The notes beneath the pieces were generated by a model that saw only the letters and a program-made list of their open reading frames with translations, did no database searches and was not told the origin of the DNA. From NCBI GenBank assembly GCA_005776395.1, contig SXPJ01000085.1:1-33383 (forward strand): a DNA stretch of 33,383 bases, written 5' to 3'. Position numbers and translations under genes: made by a program. This DNA is from Bdellovibrionales bacterium (GTDB lineage: Bacteria; Bdellovibrionota; FAC87; UBA2466). This document shows, piece after piece, positions 1 to 8,458 of this stretch (position 1 is its first letter; every line of letters begins with the position of its first letter).

Positions 1-50
1 AAAAATAAAAATAAAAATTTAAGCTCTACCTAATAAAAACCGTAGTAAGA

Positions 51-100
51 TATAATACTTGAGTTCGTTAAATAATAATAAGTTTTTTTCCATAGAGGTG
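51..100 (+). promoter_or_regulatory. Putative -10 box and ribosome binding site for the DUF4331 operon
   Basis: A perfect TATAAT stands at 51-56. The -35 region, about 17 bases upstream, is weak. A purine-rich AGAGGTG at 94-100 lies four bases before the ATG at 105 and decides that start. The promoter call rests on the -10 box alone. Confidence 0.4.
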
Positions 101-104
101 AATA

Positions 105-860
105 ATGAAAGTATTTTTAGGGAGTGTTTTAATTTGCTGTGCAGTGCTACTGGGGATACCTAGTTTAACAAATGCCTCCGATCATGATGACGGTGAAATT
201 GATGCAAAAGGCAGAAGTCTTAATTTGACCGATCTTTATGTATTCCGTGAAAGCGATCAAAATAATGCAGCGAGCGCTACCGATCTCATCTTTATCATGA
301 ATACAAATCCTCGCTCACTTCCAAAGCAACAGTATTTCTTTAGTACTCAGGCTAGGTATGAATTCCATGTCAGCCGAGTAGGAGCAAATAAAGCAAGCAC
401 AGTAACGGGAGCAGATGATATAAAACTGCGATTTACCTTTGGCGCTCCAGATAGCAATAACCAGCAAGCTATGACTGTTACTGCCATTCGCAGTGGTTTC
501 GCTGATGCCACTGCTACTACAGTAACTGCAGGAACTCCCATACTAACGACGGCACTTGGAAGTAGTGCTGTAAACAACTCATTTACTCTAGGCGACTCGA
601 CACTTAAGGTCTTTGCAGGATTGAGACAAGATCCCTTCTTCTTTGACGTTCGAGCTTATTTTAAAGTCCGAAATGCTCTAGCAACTAGCGGAGGAACTAG
701 CGTAGGGGCTGGTTTTGCAGACGATGCTGCTGCTGCTGAAGACTTTACCAAGGGCTATAACGTAAATGCTATTGTGGTTCAGGTACCCAGGGCCTTCTTA
801 CAAAGCACAGCTACTGACACAGTATTTGATGTTTGGGAAACCATTTCCGTACCACAATAA
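105..860 (+). CDS. DUF4331 family exported protein, N-terminal-half type
   Basis: The 251-residue product begins with a signal peptide (about residues 1-24, ending near NASDHDD) and matches the start of DUF4331 proteins. It shows an acidic SDHDDGE segment where the family has its S-H-R-E-A-P-like start, then LTDLYVFRESD, and later FFDVRAYFKVRN and IVVQVPRAFL followed by VFDVWETISV. Full DUF4331 proteins continue from here into a second half containing a GRPAIN motif. In this window that half is a separate gene starting 22 bases downstream, so the two are probably co-translated and may work as a pair outside the cytoplasm. The biochemical role of DUF4331 is not known to me. The start is supported by an AGAGGTG ribosome binding site. 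Confidence 0.85.
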   Translation: MKVFLGSVLICCAVLLGIPSLTNASDHDDGEIDAKGRSLNLTDLYVFRESDQNNAASATDLIFIMNTNPRSLPKQQYFFSTQARYEFHVSRVGANKASTVTGADDIKLRFTFGAPDSNNQQAMTVTAIRSGFADATATTVTAGTPILTTALGSSAVNNSFTLGDSTLKVFAGLRQDPFFFDVRAYFKVRNALATSGGTSVGAGFADDAAAAEDFTKGYNVNAIVVQVPRAFLQSTATDTVFDVWETISVPQ

Positions 861-882
861 ATTATTCTTTTAGGGAGAACTT

Positions 883-1491
883 ATGAAAAAGCTAATAACA
901 CAAAAATTATCAATGGCCGTAGTTGTGGGACTTGCCGCAATCAGCACTCTACGTTGCGGAAGTTCAAATTCAGATCTGGCCTTTACGCAAATTGAAAGGC
1001 TTGGCCGTCCTGCAATTAATGAAGGCTTGGTATTAACTAATGAGAAGCTGAATGCCTACAATACTATAGATCCAACAGCTGATCTTAGTGACGCAGCTGC
1101 AGCTGTAAGAACTGAAATTGTTACCACTTTAGGGGTCATACAAACTTTGGGGGCCGCTTTGGGTGGAAGTCCTCCATCTACCGCTCAAGTAGTCGCCGGA
1201 TTTATTCCCGATGTAATGCGAATAGATACTAGCGCTGCTAGTGGATACAATGCTCAAACCTCTACGGTTACAGCTTCTGATAACACTTCGGCTGCGATGC
1301 TGACGGGCGGTCGCAAAATAGAGGATGACGTCATAGATATCACTGTCTGCTATCTATTTATGGGGCAACCCGATCCAGCGGCTTTATCAAGTCCAGTGTG
1401 TCCTGAGGCCTTAAAAGACAAGGTTACGTTTAGTACCCATGGCAAAACTGCACTGGGATCTACGTTTCCTTATTTAGTTGCAGGATATTAA
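883..1491 (+). CDS. DUF4331 family exported protein, C-terminal-half type (possible lipoprotein)
   Basis: The 202-residue product has its own export signal (residues 1-25, MKKLITQK then a hydrophobic stretch). That stretch ends at a cysteine followed by GSSNSD, which looks like a lipoprotein site, but the residues before the Cys (TLR) are not a standard lipobox. The mature part carries QIERLGRPAINEGLV, GRKIEDDVIDITVCYL and a closing TFPYLV. These resemble the C-terminal portion of full-length DUF4331 proteins, so this is the complement of the gene just upstream. An AGGGAG site lies a few bases before the ATG. A strong hairpin follows the stop codon. Molecular function is unknown. Confidence 0.75.
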   Translation: MKKLITQKLSMAVVVGLAAISTLRCGSSNSDLAFTQIERLGRPAINEGLVLTNEKLNAYNTIDPTADLSDAAAAVRTEIVTTLGVIQTLGAALGGSPPSTAQVVAGFIPDVMRIDTSAASGYNAQTSTVTASDNTSAAMLTGGRKIEDDVIDITVCYLFMGQPDPAALSSPVCPEALKDKVTFSTHGKTALGSTFPYLVAGY

Positions 1492-1519
1492 TTAATTTAG
1501 AAAATCATTCAAACTATTG

Positions 1520-1559
1520 CTGGGGATTTAAATTTATTTAAATCCCCAGTACAATTTTT
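1520..1559 (+). terminator. Hairpin ending the DUF4331 pair, just upstream of the HupE-like gene
   Basis: A perfect 14-bp inverted repeat (1520-1533 against 1536-1549, CTGGGGATTTAAAT arm, 2-base loop) is followed by TACAATTTTTAG. The T-run is short, so termination may be partial. The ATG of the next gene is only 12 bases past the stem. Confidence 0.6.
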
Positions 1560-1561
1560 AG

Positions 1562-2629
1562 ATGCAGCACCTTTTTCTAATTCTATTCTTAATCTGTAGT
1601 CCCTTGTGGAGCCATCCTTTAGATTTGGGGTTACTTCAAATCGAGTTAGGCAATAGTCCCACTTTACAATTGGATCTCAATCGAAATTTAGCTGCCCAAC
1701 TCCTTAGTCTAAACGAATTGACTGAGGATGAATTAAAAAGCGGTGGCAATGACCTCTATCAAATTACCCTGGCAAAATCCAAAATTGAATTAGAAAACCA
1801 GAGTTGTGAAATCAATCCTTTAAAAGTCGAAGCCGTGGGTCAAAGTGTTCGAATACTCACACTGCTTATTTGTCCGGGACCTATAGAGGGTCAACTAAAA
1901 CTTTTCTTTCCTTTTCTTAATATTAAAGAGCTTCCTAATACTTTTGAAATTTTAGCGGTAATTCACAGTGCTAATTCTGAACAGATTAAAACTTTAAAAG
2001 GCGGACAGGATACGCTAACGATAAACATCGCAGAATCCAGAGGATTTTTTGAGTTCATTATCATGGGATTGGATCATATCGGAGTGACTCCCAGCGAATG
2101 GAAGAGCCGTGAAGGGTTTCATTTACCCGAAGGTATCGATCATATTCTATTTGTCTTTGCTCTCATACTAGTTGGCGGGGGCTTAATTGAACTCGTCAAA
2201 ACAGCCACCGGATTCACGGTAGGCCATTCAATAACTCTTGCACTTGCCTCTTTTAATTTAGTTCGAGTCAATTCGAAATGGGTAGAATCCATCATCGCAC
2301 TCTCGATTGCTTATGTAGCCCTTGAAAGTATTTTTCGTTCAAAACCCAAACACCGTTGGGCCGTGGCTGGAATTTTTGGATTAATTCACGGTTTTGGATT
2401 TGCTACCGTATTAGGAGATCTTAATCTTCAGGGTTCTGCTCTCATTTATAGCCTGGTGGGATTTAATATCGGTATTGAATTGGGCCAAGTCATTATCATA
2501 CTCCTTAGTCTTCCTTTACTGCTTTATATCGACAAAACACCAAAACTAAAATTCATATTTATTAAGTCTGTCTCGATAATAATTGCTTCTATCTCGCTTT
2601 ACTGGTTTTATCAAAGGGCTTTCGAGTAG
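1562..2629 (+). CDS. HupE/UreJ-like integral membrane protein with periplasmic N-terminal domain
   Basis: The 355-residue product has a signal peptide (residues 1-17), a soluble region of about 150 residues, then a multi-pass membrane part starting near residue 185. The membrane part contains the family pattern GIDHILFVFALIL, GFTVGHSITLALAS, HGFGFATVLGDL and GFNIGIELGQ. These His/Asp/Glu-containing motifs mark the HupE/UreJ_2 group, members of which are proposed nickel or cobalt permeases. Substrate cannot be read from the sequence. No clear ribosome binding site precedes the ATG, and a hairpin sits immediately upstream. Its position after the DUF4331 pair suggests a linked role, but this is inference. 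It converges with the lipoprotein gene at 2637 with only 7 bases between the stops. Confidence 0.8.
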   Translation: MQHLFLILFLICSPLWSHPLDLGLLQIELGNSPTLQLDLNRNLAAQLLSLNELTEDELKSGGNDLYQITLAKSKIELENQSCEINPLKVEAVGQSVRILTLLICPGPIEGQLKLFFPFLNIKELPNTFEILAVIHSANSEQIKTLKGGQDTLTINIAESRGFFEFIIMGLDHIGVTPSEWKSREGFHLPEGIDHILFVFALILVGGGLIELVKTATGFTVGHSITLALASFNLVRVNSKWVESIIALSIAYVALESIFRSKPKHRWAVAGIFGLIHGFGFATVLGDLNLQGSALIYSLVGFNIGIELGQVIIILLSLPLLLYIDKTPKLKFIFIKSVSIIIASISLYWFYQRAFE

Positions 2630-2636
2630 TGATTTT

Positions 2637-3200
2637 TTAGCACTCCAAACCCAACTGCTGAGCTTCTGAACAGACAGCGGGGCGAACAACTTGAAGTTGA
2701 GGTTGGCTAACAATATCTCGTTTAACCAATCCCCATCCCGCTTGATATAATTTCTGCTGGACATCAGGAGTAATTATAAGTCCACGACTCTGAAGCCTTT
2801 CCACTACTTGAGTTACGATGTCCCCAAGTTGAGCTATAAACCAAGGCCGAGTCTCTGGCTCATTAGCGTAACGACCATTTTTCATGGAGGTGTACATCAT
2901 AATAAAATTAATTAAAGAATCGGTGCAATTTCCAGAGATGGGGGGCATGGGACCTGAGTAACCAGATTGCCCCTGAAGAAAAGGAATGAGGGCCATTAAA
3001 CTATTACTTCCCGATTCTGCACATTTGTCTTTAGTCTCTTTAGATTTATCAAACATATCTTTAAGCTGACCCTCATCAGTTATGTTGTTCATTTGTAATA
3101 TAATGGGTCTAGGGGGTTGCTTTTTAGCATGCTCTCCAGAAACACAACCGACCATTAAGGTAATTACTAAGGGACTTAAAAAAATAAAAATCTTTTTCAT
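2637..3200 (-). CDS. Unknown lipoprotein
   Basis: The 187-residue product starts with a short positive region, a hydrophobic stretch and a good lipobox, LMVGC, at about residue 19. It is therefore probably lipidated and anchored in the envelope. The mature part contains several cysteines (for example KDKCAESG, SGNCTDS, PAVCSEA, GLEC), which would suit disulfide bonds in the periplasm. I do not recognise a family. A GGAG site lies eight bases before the ATG, and a plausible sigma-70-type promoter lies upstream at 3237-3266. The gene appears to be transcribed alone. Confidence 0.75.
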   Translation of the reverse strand: MKKIFIFLSPLVITLMVGCVSGEHAKKQPPRPIILQMNNITDEGQLKDMFDKSKETKDKCAESGSNSLMALIPFLQGQSGYSGPMPPISGNCTDSLINFIMMYTSMKNGRYANEPETRPWFIAQLGDIVTQVVERLQSRGLIITPDVQQKLYQAGWGLVKRDIVSQPQLQVVRPAVCSEAQQLGLEC

Positions 3201-3507
3201 AGTCTAATCTCCAAGCAATGGGTTTCAGCCTACAAACTTATAGTTCTTTAAAATCTTATTTTGCAACGCTAGGGCCACAATGAATTTGCTTAAGAAATTA
3301 CCTGCAAAGATTTGAAGTTATAGCTCTTTCGAATAATTAATTTCTATCTGTAAAAAAGTTAAATAGATGAAAAAATTTACACCCCTTAGGCATGAGCCTT
3401 ATTTTTATTAAGAAGTTTTAAGTAGTTAGCTTGGATAGTTCTTAGTCTCTCTATTTGATAATATCTAAGACAACTTTAGAACTCTCTCTTTTGTGTATCT
3501 GCGAGGA
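3201..3507. other. 307-bp intergenic region between two minus-strand lipoprotein genes
   Basis: Apart from the promoter candidate at 3237-3266, the stretch holds only AT-rich sequence. A minor 4-bp hairpin (AGGC/GCCT, near 3389-3400) is followed on the plus strand by TATTTTTATT. No reading frame, tRNA or long repeat is visible. Confidence 0.5.
3237..3266 (-). promoter_or_regulatory. Putative sigma-70-type promoter for the lipoprotein gene
   Basis: Read on the minus strand, TTGCAA (3266-3261) and TATAAG (3242-3237) are separated by 18 bases. The distance to the ATG at 3200 would give a leader of about 30 bases. Identified by eye only. Confidence 0.4.
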
Positions 3508-4293
3508 TTATTTACCTAGATAATTTGGATCTGAGTAATTCACAGTCCAATTGTAGGGGGTAAACTTCACTTTATAATCAAGTGGAATTTTCTTTTGAGA
3601 ATATTGATTAACATACTCAATAAGAGTTGGTTTTTTAGCTAAAAAGTCATCTGTAAAAAAATCTAAAATCTGAGATAGATAAACCGTTTTTTCCTGAGGA
3701 ACAATTTTCACATTTCTCTCTTCGTTAAAAAAAAGTTTGGCCTCTCTCTCTAATTGGCTATTGAGCGTATTTCCCATAAATGGCTCTCGGGGAAGGCGGG
3801 GGCATCCCACCGACATACAATTAAGGGCCACATGAACTCTAGGATCTCCCTCCTTACGAATGATATCATTCTCAAGAGCATAGAGAGACATCTCCTCCTG
3901 CATAATTTTCATCTTAGTAAATGCAAAAAATTTAGCTCGCTTCAAAAAGCTATCAATATCAGCTGGATAATCTTTGGTAATTACGAGTGACATAGATAAA
4001 GCGTTATAGGCATTAAGTAGAAAAGCCAGTTTATCTGAATTGTTTTTAAAATTTGATCTATCAGTTTCGCTTACGAATTTCAGAAATCTATTAAGATCGT
4101 TAAGTTTTTTTCCAAGGCTTCTAAAGTTAACTCGTCCCTCAGCATCAACATAAATCTTTAGGACTCTCTTCCAGGCTTGCTGTGCCTCTTTCTCAGAAAC
4201 CAGTTCAACCTGAGGAACTGGAATCAAGCTAGAACAGCCAGTTATTAATAGAAGAATAATTGTAATAAAAACAGTGCTTATGTTTCTCAACAT
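3508..4293 (-). CDS. DUF547 domain lipoprotein
   Basis: The 261-residue product has a lipoprotein signal (lipobox LLITGC near residue 20) and a DUF547 domain over most of the rest. Family marks are LLNAYNALSMSLV, LYALENDIIR and HVALNCMSVGCPRLP with its conserved His and Cys residues, then LSQILDFFTDDFL. DUF547 proteins are widespread and exported, and some have a papain-like Cys/His arrangement, but no activity can be assigned here. A GGAGG eight bases before the ATG fixes the start. The arsM-like gene ends 66 bases upstream on the same strand, so the two could share a transcript. Confidence 0.85.
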   Translation of the reverse strand: MLRNISTVFITIILLLITGCSSLIPVPQVELVSEKEAQQAWKRVLKIYVDAEGRVNFRSLGKKLNDLNRFLKFVSETDRSNFKNNSDKLAFLLNAYNALSMSLVITKDYPADIDSFLKRAKFFAFTKMKIMQEEMSLYALENDIIRKEGDPRVHVALNCMSVGCPRLPREPFMGNTLNSQLEREAKLFFNEERNVKIVPQEKTVYLSQILDFFTDDFLAKKPTLIEYVNQYSQKKIPLDYKVKFTPYNWTVNYSDPNYLGK

Positions 4294-4359
4294 GTTGTAA
4301 GCCTCCGAAAAATATTTTACTCTAACAACTTAGTTTTTAGTCACTCTAGTTTAATGCTA

Positions 4360-5427
4360 TCAACAACAGGCCCCTTGAACATTTTCAGAGGTATCAAAAT
4401 TTTTACTTTCGCTAGGGCTACAATCAAAAAGACCAAAGTGTTTATCTAGATTTCCTTCAACCCTAAAGTGATCTTTATATCGGGTTTCAGTCAGCATGGC
4501 TGCTGTATTGCTGCAAACCAGTAAGGGTTTATCTTTTTCAAAATAATGATGGTCATCTAAAGTAAATGCATTTGGAAATTCAGGAATAGATCCCCTATAA
4601 AAAGCAACCTGGCCATAGTCCTCACATCGGTCTTCCAGGGAATCAATTTTAAAGGCTCTTACAGTTAATGAGGAGAATTTAGCAAATCCTACTTTACTCA
4701 TAACTTCAGTATCAGTTAATGCAATGGGACTGGATTTTACGATTCGATAATCCAGAACACCAATCTTCATAAGAGTTCTCCTGAAATCCTGAACATACAT
4801 AGCTCCACCTAAGCACTCACCTAACAAAATATTATCTTCGGCACACCAAGCAGGAAGTCTACGATCGCAAAATACATCTGAAAAATGAAGTTCTCCACCA
4901 GGTTTTAGAACTCTGAATATTTCAGCAAAGACCCTTTCTTTATCGGGAGATAGGTTAATAACGCAATTACTAACAATTACATCAATAGAGTTAGAGGCAA
5001 TACCCGAAGATTCCAGATCTTCAATAAAGCCTTTTACAAATTTAACATTACTTTTATTAAATCCAAATTTCTCACGATGATACTCCTCGTGTTGTCTCGC
5101 CACCGAAAGCTGCTCATCGGTCATATCAATTCCGTAAACCGTTCCGCTCTCACCTACGAGCTGAGAAAGCAAATAGACATCTCGGCCTGAACCACACCCC
5201 AAATCTAAAACCGTCTTCCCCTTAAGTTCTGCAGGAAAAGTAGAACCGCACCCATAAAAGCGATCTTTAACCTCTGGGTGAATATGGCTAATAAGTTCCC
5301 GCAAATGGGTCGGAATGCTCTCTGCCACACAACAGGCCGTGGTTTTCAAATCCTTAGAGGACTTTAAAACTCTACCGTAATACTCTTTAACTTTTTCCAA
5401 TGTGTTGTTTTGGGAATTCATTTTCAT
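4360..5427 (-). CDS. arsM: Arsenite S-adenosylmethionine methyltransferase (ArsM-like)
   Basis: A class I methyltransferase that would transfer methyl groups from S-adenosylmethionine to trivalent arsenic. The SAM-binding motif is VLDLGCGSGRD and the post-I acidic residue lies in YGIDMT. Cysteines expected in ArsM are all present: TTACC (about residues 32-33), YGCG (60), SNCV (155) and GECLGG (205). Their spacing closely follows the arsenic-binding cysteines of characterised ArsM proteins. The C-terminus ends in a further Cys pair (GACC), as in several family members. The frame is open further upstream to 5493, but GGAG lies ten bases before the ATG at 5427, giving 355 residues. No arsR, arsB or arsC lies nearby, so it is not in a classical ars operon. 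Confidence 0.85.
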   Translation of the reverse strand: MKMNSQNNTLEKVKEYYGRVLKSSKDLKTTACCVAESIPTHLRELISHIHPEVKDRFYGCGSTFPAELKGKTVLDLGCGSGRDVYLLSQLVGESGTVYGIDMTDEQLSVARQHEEYHREKFGFNKSNVKFVKGFIEDLESSGIASNSIDVIVSNCVINLSPDKERVFAEIFRVLKPGGELHFSDVFCDRRLPAWCAEDNILLGECLGGAMYVQDFRRTLMKIGVLDYRIVKSSPIALTDTEVMSKVGFAKFSSLTVRAFKIDSLEDRCEDYGQVAFYRGSIPEFPNAFTLDDHHYFEKDKPLLVCSNTAAMLTETRYKDHFRVEGNLDKHFGLFDCSPSESKNFDTSENVQGACC

Positions 5428-5527
5428 TTTGAGGGGGCTCCAAAAGAATAAAGCATTAAAATTACTATGTAATTTTATCTTATCATGTTTCAATGTTTTT
5501 ACTATTGAAAGCTGAGAGTCAACACTC

Positions 5528-6694
5528 TTAGCTACTTGTCACCTCTGTTATTTTTTGAGGATATTCCTTTTTAGAAGAAACAAACTCCCGATTCTTAAGT
5601 TTTAAAAAGGGGGTCTCTATCCACTTATGAATCAATAGAGAGACTAAGTAGGTACCCGCCAAGGACAAGCCAAACTGCAACAAGGCATATTCAAATTTGT
5701 AATAATATGAATAGATCTCAGGATAGAGATTAAATATTTTACTCGTTAATTCAGGAACAGGATAATGGCATAGATAAGCTGCATAACTTAATTTTCCCCA
5801 CTGAGGAAGAAAGCCCTGAGCTAAAAACTTCAAATGGCTAGAGCCAGACTTAGCTAAACAATAAGCCATCAAGGCGGTAGCAAAAAGATAAATTAAGCTC
5901 GGGAGAAATACCTCTCCCAAAAACCTTTGACGAGTTACAATTCCAAACTTGTATCCTACAAGCAATGCTACCGACGCCAATCCTAAACAGCAGATTGAAA
6001 ATAAATTGAGGGTGTTTTTTGTGCCTCGTGATTCTTCGTAAGCAATCGCTAGTAGGGCTCCGTACGCAAAACCATCAAATCCGATAAACAGAGCTAATGG
6101 GGCTGATAAGGCGGGAAACTTAAATGCCAGCCCTCTCAAAACTGGACTCAGAATACAAATTAAAAAAGCCCCTTTTCTAATTTGAGATAGTGATAATCTT
6201 CTAATTAACTGAGGCCAAACTAAATAAAACTGTTCTTCGATGGAAAGGGACCACAACCCTGGATAGCATGGAATAATGCCAAATAAATTTGGAATATGGG
6301 CCAAAAAAGCAAGATTAAGAAAAACAAAAGGGCCAGAGTTCTCATAATGAAAGTAAATAAAAGTAAGCGTAAGTAAATAGAGAGGAAGAATTCTTAAGGC
6401 ACGCCTAAAATAGAACTTACGAAAGTAATGAGGCTGATCTTTTTGATTTATTAAAATTCGACTTATGAGAAAACCAGATAGGACAAAGAATAGATTAACT
6501 CCAATCCACCCTAACTGAGCCACTTTCCAAAGGCCGAAAGCAATACCGGTCCATCCCCCACCAGGGGAAGGGAACCAAAACAGATGGTAAATAAGAACAC
6601 TTAAAATTGCGATTCCACGGATTCCATCTAACTCTGGAATATGGCGATTAGCGTAGGAACATTTAATGTTTTTGATGTTTTGCATTATTTTCAC
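5528..6694 (-). CDS. Acyltransferase 3 family membrane protein (OafA/YrhL type)
   Basis: The 388-residue product has the typical Acyl_transf_3 start, IPELDGIRGIAILSVLIYH, including the conserved His. About ten hydrophobic segments follow, with WIGVNLFFVLSGFLISRIL, FYFRRALRILPLYL, and SLSIEEQFYLVWPQL in the first half. Such enzymes move acetyl or other acyl groups across the inner membrane onto surface sugars such as O-antigen or peptidoglycan. The acceptor cannot be told. The first possible start is GTG at 6694 and an ATG follows at 6685. Neither has a clear ribosome binding site. The gene is divergent from the PhnA-like gene, and arsM follows 100 bases downstream. Confidence 0.88.
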   Translation of the reverse strand: MKIMQNIKNIKCSYANRHIPELDGIRGIAILSVLIYHLFWFPSPGGGWTGIAFGLWKVAQLGWIGVNLFFVLSGFLISRILINQKDQPHYFRKFYFRRALRILPLYLLTLTFIYFHYENSGPFVFLNLAFLAHIPNLFGIIPCYPGLWSLSIEEQFYLVWPQLIRRLSLSQIRKGAFLICILSPVLRGLAFKFPALSAPLALFIGFDGFAYGALLAIAYEESRGTKNTLNLFSICCLGLASVALLVGYKFGIVTRQRFLGEVFLPSLIYLFATALMAYCLAKSGSSHLKFLAQGFLPQWGKLSYAAYLCHYPVPELTSKIFNLYPEIYSYYYKFEYALLQFGLSLAGTYLVSLLIHKWIETPFLKLKNREFVSSKKEYPQKITEVTSS

Positions 6695-6818
6695 AGAATA
6701 AGAGCTTTAATTCTACCATATAGCACTAACCATTGACGGCGCGGTTCATATCGAAATCAGACTATTTTTTAGTTCTTTAAACCTTGCCTTGTTTTAGATT
6801 CCCCAGTTAGATACCTCC

Positions 6819-7175
6819 ATGTCTGAACCTATCTGCCCTAAATGTAATTGTGAACACACTTACCAAGATGGAAATTTTTGGGTTTGCCCCGAATGTTCTC
6901 ACGAATGGAATCCAAAGGATAAACTCCATGCAGAATCTAGTGAAACTAAGGATGCCTCGGTAAAGGATGCCCATGGCAATGGACTTAAAACTGGAGATGC
7001 TATCGTGGTCATTAAAGATCTCAAAGTGAAGGGATCTTCCTCGGTAGTCAAAGGCGGAACCAAGATAAAAAACATCCGTATTATTGACTCCACTGATGGC
7101 CACAATATTGCGTGTAGAATTGAGGGTGTTGGAGCAATGAATCTGAAATCTGAGTTCGTTAAAAAATCTAACTGA
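6819..7175 (+). CDS. PhnA/YjdM family zinc-ribbon protein
   Basis: The 118-residue product is full length for the YjdM (formerly PhnA) family. It has an N-terminal zinc ribbon with C6-P-K-C9 and C23-P-E-C26, then a small beta domain with DAHGNGLKTGDAIVVIKDLKVKG and KNIRIIDSTDGHNIACRIEG. In spite of the old name, the family is not the phosphonoacetate hydrolase, and its role is uncertain. No phn genes are nearby. No ribosome binding site is visible before the ATG. Confidence 0.9.
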   Translation: MSEPICPKCNCEHTYQDGNFWVCPECSHEWNPKDKLHAESSETKDASVKDAHGNGLKTGDAIVVIKDLKVKGSSSVVKGGTKIKNIRIIDSTDGHNIACRIEGVGAMNLKSEFVKKSN

Positions 7176-7222
7176 GATTAAGAGAGCTAGTTTTCACTTA
7201 AGAATACCGAAAATTCAATATT

Positions 7223-7891
7223 ATGACTCCACATTTTACTGCCACTCAAGTTTGTCAATGCTCTAAGACCCAACATCAGCTTCGTAAAGTTGTTATTACT
7301 GGTGGGCCAGGAGCTGGAAAATCCGCTATCTTAGAAATGGCTAGAATGCAATTTTGCCCTCATGTAGCTCTTTTACCGGAATCAGCGACTATTTTGTTCA
7401 GTGGTGGATTTTGGAGAGAGAATTCACTCCACGGTCGCGAGGTGGCTCAGCGAGCAATTTTTCACATTCAAAAAGAGATGGAAAGATTTGTATTAATAAA
7501 AAAAATATATTCTCTGGCTATTTGCGACCGGGGAACTCTCGACGGCCTCGCCTACTGGCCCAAAACTCCGAAATCTTTTTTTGCGGCATTAGGAATATCA
7601 AGAAAAGAGGAGCTCTTAAATTATTCTGTAGTCATTCATCTAAGAACTCCATCTCAAGAAAATGGATATAACCTTCGAAATCCGGTTCGAGTTGAAACAG
7701 CCAAAGAGGCCCAAGAAATGGATGCGAAACTTGAAAAGGCCTGGAAGGGGCATCCCCAGCGTTACTTTATCGACAGCACTCCAAACTTTATGGAAAAAGC
7801 AGAAAAAACCTTTCAGATTCTTAGACAATTAATACCTAGTTGTTGTGCGACTCCTGGTAATAAACACCTTAAATTTTCTGCTTCGAGATAA
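7223..7891 (+). CDS. AAA family ATPase (AAA_28-like, nucleotide-kinase-like fold)
   Basis: The 222-residue product carries a Walker A motif, GGPGAGKS, at residues 27-34. A following PESATILFSGGFW segment and CDRGTLDGLAYWP (Walker B-like) match small P-loop proteins of the AAA_28 group. An HLRTP segment and a C-terminal YFIDSTPNF strand complete the P-loop NTPase fold. Many members are unassigned NTPases or kinases. The first 20 residues, with two Cys, precede the fold, so a later start cannot be excluded. No good ribosome binding site is seen. It lies 47 bases after the PhnA-like gene on the same strand. Confidence 0.75.
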   Translation: MTPHFTATQVCQCSKTQHQLRKVVITGGPGAGKSAILEMARMQFCPHVALLPESATILFSGGFWRENSLHGREVAQRAIFHIQKEMERFVLIKKIYSLAICDRGTLDGLAYWPKTPKSFFAALGISRKEELLNYSVVIHLRTPSQENGYNLRNPVRVETAKEAQEMDAKLEKAWKGHPQRYFIDSTPNFMEKAEKTFQILRQLIPSCCATPGNKHLKFSASR

Positions 7892-7942
7892 CATTCACAA
7901 AATGAGTAGACTTCTAGCCCCTTATTGCTAATGATGCCTTAG

Positions 7943-8458
7943 ATGAAACTTTATTTTTTGGGGCTATCAATTTTTTGGAGCTCATTAGCTTTCGCAAGTT
8001 CCACAGCTCCCCAATTTCAATCTCAAGAAGCATCGGTTCCTCAGGTTAATAGAGTTCTCTTGGGTTTGGATTTAGAGTTTTTAGTTCCAGATAATTTAGC
8101 AGGGCTTTCTCTTCCTCAGACTCTAACTGGAGCTCATCTAGGGTTTTTATTTGGGGAGGACACTTTAAATGTAAGTGTTTTTTATAGTTCCAACCCAGAA
8201 ACCTCAACTCTGATTTTAGGTGAAGTTGATTACAGATTTAATCTCTCAACCCCCTTTATTACAGGTTATGCACTGGCAGGGCTTCATTATTTACACTTTC
8301 GATTGGCATTTAAAGATAAAGATTTTGTGGGCCCTGTCATTGGAATTGGATTCGACCTCCCCATGGCCCAAAACTTTAAAATGGGATTACAAATGAAACT
8401 CTACTATCCACGAAAAGTAATGCTAGGATTTGGCGGTGGATTTTCTTTTCTATTTTAA
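7943..8458 (+). CDS. Unknown small outer-membrane-like protein
   Basis: The 171-residue product has a clear signal peptide (MKLYFLGLSIFWSSLAFASS). The mature part is rich in short alternating hydrophobic stretches (LGFLFGEDTLNVSVFY, YALAGLHYLHFRLAF) and ends in a phenylalanine-rich GFGGGFSFLF. A C-terminal aromatic residue is typical of beta-barrel outer membrane proteins, so a small barrel is likely. I do not recognise a specific family. Its end overlaps the convergent methyltransferase gene by nine bases. Confidence 0.65.
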   Translation: MKLYFLGLSIFWSSLAFASSTAPQFQSQEASVPQVNRVLLGLDLEFLVPDNLAGLSLPQTLTGAHLGFLFGEDTLNVSVFYSSNPETSTLILGEVDYRFNLSTPFITGYALAGLHYLHFRLAFKDKDFVGPVIGIGFDLPMAQNFKMGLQMKLYYPRKVMLGFGGGFSFLF

